Source: Rugamonas aquatica (GTDB lineage Bacteria; Pseudomonadota; Gammaproteobacteria; Burkholderiales; Burkholderiaceae_D). From it: a DNA stretch of 64,000 nt. Under the pieces are notes generated by a model. The model did not search any database, was not told the DNA's origin, and saw only the letters and a program-made list of their open reading frames with translations. The stretch covers positions 1 through 64,000 of the forward strand of contig NZ_WHUG01000015.1 of NCBI RefSeq assembly GCF_009380215.1. Direction: 5' to 3'. The first letter of the stretch is position 1; every line of letters starts with the position of its first letter. Positions 42,561-50,812 of this stretch are shown here, piece after piece. A program made the position numbers and the translations under genes.

Positions 42561-43487
42561 ATGACTAAACAGCTACTCAAGCAATGGGCGGCGGCGACAG
42601 CTATCGCCTTCTGCGCCGCTGGCGCGCAGGCGGCCACCTGGACGCTCACAGGTTCGCTCATCACGCACGACCCCAGCGTCTACAAGGAAAACAGCACCTG
42701 GTGGATCACCGAGACCAGCGACACCGGCATCGGCGTGAAGTACTCGCCGGACGGCCACGCATGGACGCAGGGCGTGAGCATTTTCGGCGGAGGCCTGTCG
42801 TGGTGGGGCCAATACAACAACAACTCCAGGATGGTGTGGGCGCCGGACATCCACGTCTGGAACGGCAAGGCGATCCTGTACTATGCGGTGTCCACATTCG
42901 GCTCGCAGAAGTCGGCCATTGGCCTGGCCACGGCCAGCAGCATCGCGGCGGGCAACTGGACCGACAAAGGCGCGGTGCTCACTTCCGCGCCGGGCAACAA
43001 CTACAACGCCATCGATCCCAACTTCTTCGTCGACAAAGCAGGCCAGCCATGGCTGTCCTTCGGATCGTTCTGGACCGGGATCTACACCACGCGGGTCGAC
43101 GCGAACACGCTCAAGCCCACCGGCAGCTGGTACCACCTTGCAGCCGACAGCACCGGCATCGAGAACTCCTTCATCATGAGCAACGGCTCGTATTACTACC
43201 TGTTTGTCTCCACGGGCAAGTGCTGCGACGGCGCCAACAGCACCTACCATATTTCGTATGGCCGTTCGACCAGCGTGACCGGGCCTTACCTGGACAAGAA
43301 CGGCGTCAACATGCTCAATGGCGGCGGCACCACGCTGGACGCGGGTGGCGGGCGCTTCATCGCGCCGGGTGGCGAGTCGGTGGCGAATGGTGTGATGGTG
43401 CGGCATGAGCTGGATAGCCAGAACGGCTACAACGGCGTCCTGTTCATCAACGACCTGACCTTCAGCGGCGGCTGGCCGACGTACTGA
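42561..43487 (+). CDS. Secreted GH43 endo-alpha-1,5-L-arabinanase
   Basis: A 308-residue five-bladed propeller enzyme with a signal peptide (MTKQLLKQWAAATAIAFCAAGAQA|ATW). The three family acids are placed as expected: D37 in ITHDPSVYK, D152 in NAIDPNFF, and E201 in GIENSFIM. WAPDIHVWNGKAILYYAVSTFG is typical of GH43 arabinanases. It cleaves the arabinan side chains of pectin outside the cell. There is no N-terminal extra domain or carbohydrate-binding module. The last base of its stop codon is the first of the next ATG (TGATG), an unexpected coupling to a lipase-chaperone-like gene. Confidence 0.9.
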   Translation: MTKQLLKQWAAATAIAFCAAGAQAATWTLTGSLITHDPSVYKENSTWWITETSDTGIGVKYSPDGHAWTQGVSIFGGGLSWWGQYNNNSRMVWAPDIHVWNGKAILYYAVSTFGSQKSAIGLATASSIAAGNWTDKGAVLTSAPGNNYNAIDPNFFVDKAGQPWLSFGSFWTGIYTTRVDANTLKPTGSWYHLAADSTGIENSFIMSNGSYYYLFVSTGKCCDGANSTYHISYGRSTSVTGPYLDKNGVNMLNGGGTTLDAGGGRFIAPGGESVANGVMVRHELDSQNGYNGVLFINDLTFSGGWPTY

Positions 43488-44182
43488 TGAAGGTACCCGC
43501 AGCACTCGCGGCGGCGATGATGGCGGCGGCCATGCTCACGGTGTGGGCACGGCTTGCCGAAACCGCGCCCATGTCGGCGCCAACGCCCGGCCCTGCTCCC
43601 GCCGGGCAGCCAGCCGGGAGCCAGGCCGTCCGCGCCACCGCGAGCGCCGCAGCTTATTCCGCAACCGTCGCCATCACGTCCGACCTCTCGCTCACCGACA
43701 AACAGGAACTCATCCCCGACTTCGCGCTGCATCAGTTGATGGACAGTTTTCTGCTAAACCGCCGCGACGCCGGGCTGGAAGCCTACCTGCGCCGCGCGCT
43801 GCCCGCCAGCGCAGCCAACGAAGCAATCCAGATCGCCGAGCGCTATCAACGCTACCTGACCGCTCACGACGAACTGCTGGCGGCGCAGCACTTCACCTCC
43901 GCCGACGCCGCATCGCAAGACCTGAGCCGCATCATCAGCTGGCAGCGGCAACGACAGCAACTGCGCATCCGCATGCTCGGTGAGCGCATCGCACTGGAAT
44001 GGTTCGGCAACGAAGACGCTTATCTTGAACAAGCGCTGGACGAATGGCGCCAGCGCAGCGAAGGCCAGGCGCCTGCCACCGCCGGCGTGGCACCGGAAGA
44101 TCAGGCGGCACACGAGCAGCACATGCAGCAGGCCCTGAGCCAGGCCATCGCCAGTTATCAGCGGGCAGCCAACGCCAATTGA
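43487..44182 (+). CDS. Lipase-chaperone (LifO)-like membrane-anchored protein
   Basis: A 231-residue protein with an N-terminal hydrophobic anchor (AALAAAMMAAAMLTVWARL), a Pro/Ala-rich linker (about 28-50), and a helical region: LIPDFALHQLMDSFLLNRRDAGLEAYLRRALP, EAIQIAERYQRYLTAHDEL, then charged helices (ISWQRQRQQLRIRMLG, WFGNEDAYLEQAL). The order anchor, linker, all-helical arm fits steric lipase foldases (LifO/LipB), which hold a secreted lipase while it folds; the RxxFDY motif is present only as DFALHQLMDSF. It is a little shorter than usual and no lipase is nearby. It is coupled to the arabinanase gene, and its last 25 nt overlap the convergent deaminase gene. Confidence 0.55.
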   Translation: MKVPAALAAAMMAAAMLTVWARLAETAPMSAPTPGPAPAGQPAGSQAVRATASAAAYSATVAITSDLSLTDKQELIPDFALHQLMDSFLLNRRDAGLEAYLRRALPASAANEAIQIAERYQRYLTAHDELLAAQHFTSADAASQDLSRIISWQRQRQQLRIRMLGERIALEWFGNEDAYLEQALDEWRQRSEGQAPATAGVAPEDQAAHEQHMQQALSQAIASYQRAANAN

Positions 44183-45519
44183 TGCGCCAGCGCGTTGTGG
44201 CGCTCTATGACCACCGGCAGATCGATGGTGCACAGCGCACCATCGCGCACCACCACCTTGCCGTTGATGATGCTGTATGAGACGTTAGGCGGCGTGCAGA
44301 ACACCAGCGCCGCGACAGGATCATGCAGCGCGCCGGCGAAACCTATCGTATCAAGCTTGAACATCACGATATCCGCCGACATGCCCGGCTTGAGCGCGCC
44401 GATATCATCGCGGTTCAAGACCTTGGCGCCACCCAGCGTCGCCATCTCCAGCGCCTGCCGCGCCGTCATCGCATCGGGGCCGAAGCCCACGCGCTGAAGC
44501 AGCATCGCCTGCCGCACTTCGCCCATCATGTGGCCCGAATCGTTGGAGGCGCAACCATCCACACCCAGCCCTACCGGCACACCGCTGTCGATCATCTTGC
44601 GGATAGGCGCGATGCCGGACGCCAGCCGCATATTCGAACACGGACAGTGCGCAATGCCCGTGCCGGTGCGGCCGAACATGTAGATGCCGTCGTCATCCAG
44701 CTGCACGCAGTGCGCGTGCCAGACATCGTGCCCCACCCAGCCGCAGTCCTCCGCGTATTCGGCGGGCGTCATATTGAATTTTTCGCGGCTGTAGGCGATG
44801 TCGTTCGCGTTCTCCGCCAGGTGCGTGTGCAGCGATACGCCGAAGCTGCGCGCCATCGTCGCCGCTTCCTTCATCAAATCGCGGGACACGGAGAATGGCG
44901 AGCAAGGCGCCACCACGATGCGCTGCATCGCATGGCGGCCAGCATCGTTATAAGTCTCGATCAGGCGCTGCGTATCCTTGAGAATCGCCCCCTCCTCCTC
45001 CACCACGCGGTCCGGCGGCAGACCGCCCTTGGACTGCCCAACGCTCATCGAACCGCGCGCCGCATAGAAGCGCATGCCGATCTTGCCGGCCGCCTCGATG
45101 CTGTCATCCAGCTTGCAGCCGTTGGGGTAGATGTACAGGTGATCGCTACTGGTGGTGCAGCCGGACAGGATCAGCTCCGACATCGCCGCCAGCGTCGACA
45201 CGTGAACCATCTCCGGCGTCAGATTGGCCCAGATTGGATACAAGTTCGTGAGCCAGTTGAACAACTCGCCGTTCTGCGCGGCCGGTATCACGCGCGTCAG
45301 GCTCTGGTACATATGATGGTGGGTGTTGACCAGGCCTGGCATCACCACATGGTTGGCGGCGTCGATGATCTCGTCCGCCTGCTGCGGCAGATCGGCGCTG
45401 CGGCCGACCTGTTCGATCACGTTGTCCCGGATGTAGACGGCGCCATCGGCGATTTCACGGCGCTCGTCGTCCATCGTCACCAGCACGCGCGCATTCTTGA
45501 TCAGTAGGGTTTTAGTCAT
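44158..45519 (-). CDS. 8-oxoguanine deaminase (amidohydrolase)
   Basis: Starts at the ATG at 45519 (MTKTLLIKNARVLVTMDDE); 453 residues. The amidohydrolase metal site is visible as GLVNTHHHMYQ (HxH region, about 62-72), VSLHTHLAEN, HAHCVQLDD and GLGVDGCASND. The combination of TTHHHMYQ-like start, CPCSNMRLASGIAP and GVDGCASNDS matches the 8-oxoguanine deaminase group of the chlorohydrolase-like enzymes, which turns 8-oxoguanine into urate; related guanine or isoxanthopterin deaminases cannot be ruled out. The purine permease gene lies 77 nt upstream on the same strand, supporting a purine salvage or breakdown role. Confidence 0.82.
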   Translation of the reverse strand: MTKTLLIKNARVLVTMDDERREIADGAVYIRDNVIEQVGRSADLPQQADEIIDAANHVVMPGLVNTHHHMYQSLTRVIPAAQNGELFNWLTNLYPIWANLTPEMVHVSTLAAMSELILSGCTTSSDHLYIYPNGCKLDDSIEAAGKIGMRFYAARGSMSVGQSKGGLPPDRVVEEEGAILKDTQRLIETYNDAGRHAMQRIVVAPCSPFSVSRDLMKEAATMARSFGVSLHTHLAENANDIAYSREKFNMTPAEYAEDCGWVGHDVWHAHCVQLDDDGIYMFGRTGTGIAHCPCSNMRLASGIAPIRKMIDSGVPVGLGVDGCASNDSGHMMGEVRQAMLLQRVGFGPDAMTARQALEMATLGGAKVLNRDDIGALKPGMSADIVMFKLDTIGFAGALHDPVAALVFCTPPNVSYSIINGKVVVRDGALCTIDLPVVIERHNALAHQLALAAR

Positions 45520-45538
45520 AATTTCTATGATGGTTAAA

Positions 45539-45573
45539 CACTGCGGAAACAATGCGCGGGCACTGCGGAAACA
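45539..45573. repeat. Two direct repeats (CACTGCGGAAACA) upstream of the deaminase
   Basis: The 13-bp sequence occurs twice, 22 bp apart start to start (45539 and 45561), that is two turns of DNA on the same face, 20-54 nt upstream of the deaminase ATG and after the permease stop codon. This fits tandem sites of a regulator acting on an internal promoter; the regulator is unknown. Confidence 0.4.
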
Positions 45574-45596
45574 GTAGGGTTGATATCGGACGTATT

Positions 45597-46955
45597 TTAA
45601 GCTGCTTCACGCTCCGACGTTAAAAAAGCCTGCGGTACTTCCTCTTCTTCGTCATCGTCGTTCACTTCCAGCGGACGTTCAGGCAGCACCAGATTCAAGA
45701 CCACCGCGACCAGCGCGCCAACCGTGATGCCCGAGCCGAAGACTTCCTTGACGAAGGCCGGCAGCTTGGACAGCAGCTCCGGCCGCACCGTCACCGCCAG
45801 GCCGCAGCCGATCGCCACCGCCATGATGACGCCATTGCGCTTGGTGTGCTCGACATGGCTCAGCAACTGTACGCCGGCCGAGATAATCATCGCGAACATC
45901 ATCAGCCCCGCTCCGCCCAGCACCGGCTGCGGGATCGTCACGACCACCGCTCCCAATATTGGGAACAGGCCAGCCAGGAACAGCATCGCGCCGGTCAGCG
46001 CAACCACGTGGCGGCTGGCGACGCCGGTCAGCGAGACCACGCCAACGTTCTGCGCAAAGGTCGACACCGGAGGGCTGGACATCAGCGCGGCGAAAGCCGA
46101 GCCGACGCCGTCGCACAGGATGCCGCGTGCCAGCGTCTTGCCGCGCATCTTGGTGTTGGTGGCGGCGCCCAGCGCCATGAAGGTGCCGGTCGTTTCGACC
46201 ATCGTCACCAGGTAGGCGATCGCCATGGCGACGATGCCGGCCACCGGGAAGGTCATGCCGTAATGGAGCGGCTGCGGCAGCGCAAACACCGGCGCATTCT
46301 GCACCTGCGAGAAGTCGATCATGCCGAGCGATACGCAGACCAGGTAGCCGATGAACATGCCGATCACCACCGCCGCCGCCGACACGATGCCCTTGCCGAA
46401 TTGGACCAGCATGATGACCGTGACCAGCACAAACGCTGCGATGCCCAGGTTGAGCGGCGAGCCATAGACGGCGCCCGGCGCATGGCCGCCTGCCGCCCAA
46501 TCCACTGCCACCGGCACCAGCGACAGGCCGATCATCGTCACCACCACGCCGGTGACGGCATGCGGGAACAGCTTGCGGATCTTCGGCATGAAGCAGCTGC
46601 CAACGATCATCACCACCGAAGCGGCCAGCGAGGAACCCAGTATCGCCGGGACGCCGTGCTCAAGGCCCACGCTGATGGCCGCGCCGACGAAGGCGAAGCT
46701 GGTGCCCATCACGCACGGAAGCCTGATGCCGACGGGGCCTATGCCTTTGCACTGGACCATGGTGACGATGCCGGAACCCAGCAAGGCGGCGTTAATCAGC
46801 GTGATGATCTGGTCAGCCGGCAGCTTGAGCGCCGCGCCCACCACCAGCGGCACGGCGATGATGCCGCCCAGGGCGGCAAGCATGTGCTGAGCCGCCAGCA
46901 GTACGGTTGTGAATAGGGGTGGCCGATCCTCGACCTGAAATAACAAGTGATTCAT
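45597..46955 (-). CDS. NCS2 purine (xanthine/urate-type) permease
   Basis: A 452-residue membrane protein with about 14 helices of the nucleobase:cation symporter-2 family: LLAAQHMLAALGGIIAVPLVVG at the start (the QH motif), GIRLPCVMGTSFAFVGA, and the signature VVETTGTFMALGAATNTKMRGK-like stretch followed by GILCDGVGSAFAALMSSPP. The GTFMALG and NTKM sequences resemble xanthine/urate carriers (XanQ, UacT) more than uracil carriers. The tail is acidic (NDDDEEEEVP). It sits directly before the 8-oxoguanine deaminase gene, so the pair likely imports and converts an oxidised purine. Confidence 0.9.
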   Translation of the reverse strand: MNHLLFQVEDRPPLFTTVLLAAQHMLAALGGIIAVPLVVGAALKLPADQIITLINAALLGSGIVTMVQCKGIGPVGIRLPCVMGTSFAFVGAAISVGLEHGVPAILGSSLAASVVMIVGSCFMPKIRKLFPHAVTGVVVTMIGLSLVPVAVDWAAGGHAPGAVYGSPLNLGIAAFVLVTVIMLVQFGKGIVSAAAVVIGMFIGYLVCVSLGMIDFSQVQNAPVFALPQPLHYGMTFPVAGIVAMAIAYLVTMVETTGTFMALGAATNTKMRGKTLARGILCDGVGSAFAALMSSPPVSTFAQNVGVVSLTGVASRHVVALTGAMLFLAGLFPILGAVVVTIPQPVLGGAGLMMFAMIISAGVQLLSHVEHTKRNGVIMAVAIGCGLAVTVRPELLSKLPAFVKEVFGSGITVGALVAVVLNLVLPERPLEVNDDDEEEEVPQAFLTSEREAA

Positions 46956-47111
46956 AAACGCGTCTCCGTCTGTCTTTTTTTAATGGGCGTTACTTTGCAA
47001 CTACTACCCACACGGGCTGCCCTTAACCGTGTGTAGAAATGGTGCTTAGCAACGCAACAGCTCGTGACCGACGCGTTTATTGACGACGATATTGCGCCTC
47101 GCCGGATACAT

Positions 47112-47133
47112 TGTCAACGAATTTTGTATACAA
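47112..47133 (-). promoter_or_regulatory. GntR/FCD-type operator TTGTATACAA and -35 element before the permease
   Basis: The palindrome TTGTATACAA (47124-47133) has the form bound by several GntR regulators of the FCD class. On the minus strand it is followed 6 nt later by TTGACA (47112-47117), a perfect -35; the matching -10 (CAATAT, 47089-47094) is poor, which suits an activated or repressed promoter. The permease leader would be about 130 nt. The rest of the 46956-47135 gap has no recognisable riboswitch. Confidence 0.45.
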
Positions 47134-47135
47134 TT

Positions 47136-48038
47136 TTATCGAGCCAGTGCCTCGTCGCCACGCAGCGTGGTGATGGCCAGGTCCAGGAAGGCGCGCAGCT
47201 TGCGGGAGGAGTGACGGCCCTCGTGGTGGACCACACTCACCGGCACCGGGGGCGTTTCGTAGCGGCCCAGGATAGTCTGCAAACGGCCATCGGCCAGATA
47301 AGGCGCGGCCATGTAGGACAGCACGCGCGTGACGCCGAAGCCGTCCAGCGCGGCACGCAAGGCGGCGTCGTTGCTGGTGCTGCTCAGGCGTGGATGCACT
47401 TTCACCGTCTGCGGCTTGCCGTCACATTCGAAGCGCCAGTCGTTGGTGGCGGTGACAGGATTGGCGGCGATCAGATCATGGCCGACCAGATCCTGCGGCG
47501 TGGAAGGCGTGCCGCGCGCGGACAGATATACCGGCGACGCGCACACCACCTGCCTCACCTGCCCCACGCGCACGGCCTGGTAGCTGGAATCGGGCAGCGT
47601 GCCGATGCGGATCGCCGCGTCCACGCCCTCGTCCATCATGTTGACGACGCGGTCCAGGAAGCGGCATTCCACATCCGTCTCGGGGTAGCGGCGCAGGTAT
47701 TCGGTGACGATGGGCGTGACGTACATCGCACCGAACATCACGGATGCCGTAATCACCAGCCGTCCGCGCGGCGCTCCGTGCGAGCCGGCGGCGGAGGTTT
47801 CGGTCTCCGCCACGTCGGCCAGGATGCGGCGGCAATCGGCGGCGTAGCGCGCTCCCACTTCGGTCAGCCGCACCACGCGGGTGGTGCGCAGCAGCAGGCG
47901 TACGCCCATGCTCTCCTCCAGCTCCGTGACGGCGCGCGTCACCACCGGCGGCGAGATTTTCAGCTTGCGGGCGGCGGCGGCAAATCCACCTTCATCGACG
48001 ACGGCCACGAAAATCGCCATGGCGGAGAGCTTGTCCAT
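47136..48038 (-). CDS. LysR-family transcriptional regulator
   Basis: A 300-residue LysR regulator: N-terminal winged helix (AMAIFVAVVDEGGFAAAARKLKISPPVVTRAVTELEESMGVRLLLRTTR, in order) and a periplasmic-binding-protein-like effector domain (from about residue 90, GRLVITASVMFGAMYVTP). It resembles the CrgA/DsdC-like group that often controls small oxidoreductase operons. It diverges from the AhpD-like and PPOX-reductase genes with 116 nt between, so control of those two genes is the normal expectation. No clear T-N11-A site was settled on. Confidence 0.92.
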   Translation of the reverse strand: MDKLSAMAIFVAVVDEGGFAAAARKLKISPPVVTRAVTELEESMGVRLLLRTTRVVRLTEVGARYAADCRRILADVAETETSAAGSHGAPRGRLVITASVMFGAMYVTPIVTEYLRRYPETDVECRFLDRVVNMMDEGVDAAIRIGTLPDSSYQAVRVGQVRQVVCASPVYLSARGTPSTPQDLVGHDLIAANPVTATNDWRFECDGKPQTVKVHPRLSSTSNDAALRAALDGFGVTRVLSYMAAPYLADGRLQTILGRYETPPVPVSVVHHEGRHSSRKLRAFLDLAITTLRGDEALAR

Positions 48039-48154
48039 ATCATTCCTGATTTAGAAATAGTGCATTGCAAATTCAACGGATTCTCATTATCTCGCTTATC
48101 GATGAAACTGCAAGTGTTCGCTGAACAAACAACCCTCAACCAAGGAGAACCACC

Positions 48155-48700
48155 ATGACCCGCATCGCCACCATCGAAAACGCCACCGCCAACGCCGAAC
48201 AGAAAGCCCTGCTGGACGCCATCCAGGGGCAACTCGGCATGGTGCCCAACTTCCTCAAGGTATTCGCCAACTCGCCGGTCGCGCTGCGCGCCTTCCTCGG
48301 TCTGCACGGCGTCGCCAACGGCGGCACGCTGGATGCGCTGACCCGCGAGCGCATCGCGCTGGCACTGGCACAGCAGAACAGCTGCGAATACTGCGTCTCC
48401 GCGCACACCGCCATCGGCCGCAAGACCGGCTTGAGCGGCGACGAGATGACCGCCGCCCGCAACGGCACCAGCGAGGACGCACAAGCCGCCGTGGCGGTAA
48501 AGTTCGCGCAAAGCCTGATGGAGAAAAAGGGCGAGATCAGCGCCATCGAACTGGCCGAAGTGCGCAGCGCTGGCTACAGCGAGTCGGACATCGTGGAGAT
48601 CATCACCCACGTCGGCATGAACTTCCTGACCAACATCCTGGGCAAGGCCAGTCGCGTGGAGATCGACTTCCCGAAAGTCGACCTGAAAATCGCAGCCTGA
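48155..48700 (+). CDS. AhpD/carboxymuconolactone-decarboxylase-fold peroxidase-like protein
   Basis: A 181-residue all-helical protein. The core sequence ERIALALAQQNSCEYCVSAHTAIGRKTGLS contains the CxxC pair (CEYC) and the following histidine of AhpD-like alkylhydroperoxidases. The N-terminal GQLGMVPNFLKVFANSP and the C-terminal EIITHVGMNFLTNILGKASRVEIDFP are typical of the peroxidase-related branch. The protein probably reduces peroxides or nitrosative products rather than decarboxylating muconolactone. Ribosome site AAGGAGA. It is followed after 25 nt by the reductase fusion, which could supply electrons. Confidence 0.85.
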   Translation: MTRIATIENATANAEQKALLDAIQGQLGMVPNFLKVFANSPVALRAFLGLHGVANGGTLDALTRERIALALAQQNSCEYCVSAHTAIGRKTGLSGDEMTAARNGTSEDAQAAVAVKFAQSLMEKKGEISAIELAEVRSAGYSESDIVEIITHVGMNFLTNILGKASRVEIDFPKVDLKIAA

Positions 48701-48725
48701 TTTCATTCTGATCGAGGAGCACATC

Positions 48726-50333
48726 ATGGGACGCGCCTATTCCGATATCACCTTCACGCCGACGGTACGCGAAGTTCAAACCGGCATGGGAAGCCGTGGC
48801 CAGTATGCCTTCCTCGATCAGATGGAAAACCGCCAGGACAGCCTGGGACGCAGGGAGGCCGCCTTCGTCGAACGGATGGATCACTTCTTCCAGGCGACCG
48901 TCGGCGAGACCGGCTGGCCCTACGTGCAGCATCGCGGCGGGCCGCAGGGTTTCCTGCGCGTGCTCGACGCGAAGACGCTGGGCTTTGCGGACTTCAGCGG
49001 AAACGTACAGTACCTCAGCGTGGGCAACCTGAAAACGGACGACCGCATTTCGCTGATACTGGTCGACTACGCCGAGCAGGTGCGGTTGAAGATCATCGGC
49101 CGCGCACGCACCGTGGAAGCTGCCAACGATCCGGCGCTGATCGAGCAGTTGCGCATGCCGGGCTACAGCGCCCGCATCGAACGCGCCTTCATCATCACGG
49201 TGGAAGGCTATGACTGGAACTGCCCGCAGCACATCACGCCCCGCTACACGGAGCAGGAAGTCGCCGAGCTGACGGCGCCGCTGCACGCGCAGCTCAAACG
49301 TCTGAAAGAGCAGATCGCCAAGCTGGCGCCGGCCGCCTCGCAGCCGGCTGCGCCCGCGCAGGCGGAACGGCTTGGCGCCGGGCCGCTGGCATTGACCATC
49401 AGCGGCGTGCGCCAACTGACACCGCGCGTGCGGTCCTATGAGCTGCGCAGCGCAGATGGCAAGCCTCTGCCGCCGACAAAGGCTGGCGCGCACATCGACA
49501 TGCCCGTGACGCTGCCCGGCGGCGCGATCGGCACGCGCCGCTATTCAATCGCCTCCGATCCCGGCATGGCGAACAGCTATGAAATCGCCGTCCTGCGCGA
49601 AGACGGCGGCAGTGGCGGATCGCAAGCCATCCATGCGGAATACAGGCTCGGAATGACGCTGCATTGCGCCATGCCGGGCAACGACTTCGCGCTCTCGCAA
49701 GGCGCCCTGCCCGCGCTGCTGATCGCCGGCGGCATCGGCATCACACCGTTGAAAGCGATGGCGCATGCGCTGTCGGAACAAGGCCGCGCCTTCGTCCTGC
49801 ATTACGCGGTGCGCTCACGCGCCGAGGCGCCCTTCCTCGATGAGCTGGCGGCGGCGTTCGGGGAGCGGCTGGCAATCTACGCAGCCGACGAGAACAAACG
49901 CATGGATATCGAAGGTCTGCTCGCCAACGCCGGGCGCGACACGGAGATCTACACCTGCGGGCCGGAACGGCTGATCGCCGCAGTGCAGACTGCCGCCCGC
50001 GATGCCGGCATCGCCAACGACCGCGTGCGGTTCGAACGATTTGCCAGCAACACCGCGCGCAGCAGCGACCGGACTATCGCGGTAACGCTACGCCGCAGCG
50101 GAAAAGTGATAGAGGTTGCGGCAGACAGCAGCATCCTGGATGCCGTACAGGCAGCAGGCGTGGCCGCGCCAGCCTCCTGCCGCATCGGCAACTGCAGCGC
50201 CTGCGCGGTCGATGTACTGGCCGGGGTTCCCGACCATCGCGATGACGCGCTCACGCCGGAGCAGCACGCGCAAGGCCGGATGTGCATCTGCGTCTCGCGT
50301 GCTGAAGGTGCGGCGTTGACGCTCGACCTTTAA
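48726..50333 (+). CDS. PPOX-type flavin domain fused to ferredoxin-NAD(P)H reductase with 2Fe-2S centre
   Basis: A 535-residue three-part flavoenzyme. Residues about 1-195 are a pyridoxamine-phosphate-oxidase-like FMN domain (FFQATVGETGWPYVQHRGGPQGFLRVLD in two blocks, YLSVGNLKTDDRISLILVDY). Residues about 215-450 are a ferredoxin-reductase module with RRYSIASDP (flavin), LLIAGGIGITPLKAM (NAD(P)H) and YTCGPERLI. Residues about 450-535 are a plant-type ferredoxin with C485-x4-C490-x2-C493 and C520. The layout suits electron flow NAD(P)H to FAD to iron-sulphur to the FMN domain or a partner oxygenase. It is cytosolic, has a GAGGAG ribosome site and is the second gene after the AhpD-like one. 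The substrate is unknown. Confidence 0.88.
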   Translation: MGRAYSDITFTPTVREVQTGMGSRGQYAFLDQMENRQDSLGRREAAFVERMDHFFQATVGETGWPYVQHRGGPQGFLRVLDAKTLGFADFSGNVQYLSVGNLKTDDRISLILVDYAEQVRLKIIGRARTVEAANDPALIEQLRMPGYSARIERAFIITVEGYDWNCPQHITPRYTEQEVAELTAPLHAQLKRLKEQIAKLAPAASQPAAPAQAERLGAGPLALTISGVRQLTPRVRSYELRSADGKPLPPTKAGAHIDMPVTLPGGAIGTRRYSIASDPGMANSYEIAVLREDGGSGGSQAIHAEYRLGMTLHCAMPGNDFALSQGALPALLIAGGIGITPLKAMAHALSEQGRAFVLHYAVRSRAEAPFLDELAAAFGERLAIYAADENKRMDIEGLLANAGRDTEIYTCGPERLIAAVQTAARDAGIANDRVRFERFASNTARSSDRTIAVTLRRSGKVIEVAADSSILDAVQAAGVAAPASCRIGNCSACAVDVLAGVPDHRDDALTPEQHAQGRMCICVSRAEGAALTLDL

Positions 50334-50343
50334 CGGTCAGCGG

Positions 50344-50799
50344 TCAGCAAACATCCACCCACTGCGCTTGCGTGACTGATGCCAGCATGTCCGGCGACAT
50401 CCTCACCACGCTGTTGACCGAGCCCGCGGCTGGCAGCACCTCGTCGAAATTACGCAACGACGCATCGACATACACCGGCAGCGCCTGCGCCAGCCCGAAA
50501 GGACAGACACCGCCGACCGGATGGCCCGTGGTTTCGGCGACTTCTTCGGGCGGCAGCATCTTGCCCTTGCCGAAAGCCTCGCGGAATTTTCGGTTGTCGA
50601 TACGGGCAACGCCGCTGGCGACCAGCAGGATCACGCGGCCATCGCGAACGCGGAAGGCCAGGGTCTTGGCGATGCGGCCTGGCTCGACGCCATGCGCCTC
50701 GGCCGCCAGCGCCACCGTGGCGGTGCTGACCTCCAGCTCTACGATAGGAAGATCGAGATCCCGGGCGAGGAAAAACTCACGAACGGATTGAAGGCTCAT
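50344..50799 (-). CDS. YbaK/ProX-type aminoacyl-tRNA deacylase
   Basis: A 151-residue protein of the YbaK/EbsC family: VALAAEAHGVEPGRIAKTLAFRV with the conserved lysine of the active site, LLVASGVARIDNRKFREAFGKGKM, and GHPVGGVCPFGL with the GxxPPxG-like loop. Such proteins remove wrongly attached amino acids from tRNA (for example Cys- or Ala-tRNAPro). It ends convergent with the PPOX-reductase gene (10 nt between stops) and lies 13 nt downstream of the DUF4272 gene on the same strand. Confidence 0.9.
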   Translation of the reverse strand: MSLQSVREFFLARDLDLPIVELEVSTATVALAAEAHGVEPGRIAKTLAFRVRDGRVILLVASGVARIDNRKFREAFGKGKMLPPEEVAETTGHPVGGVCPFGLAQALPVYVDASLRNFDEVLPAAGSVNSVVRMSPDMLASVTQAQWVDVC

Positions 50800-50812
50800 A
50801 GGTGTTTGCAGG

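Noticed and set aside
48155..48700. Carboxymuconolactone decarboxylase of aromatic degradation
   Set aside because: The CEYC pair and the redox neighbour point to the AhpD-like branch, and no protocatechuate pathway genes are present.
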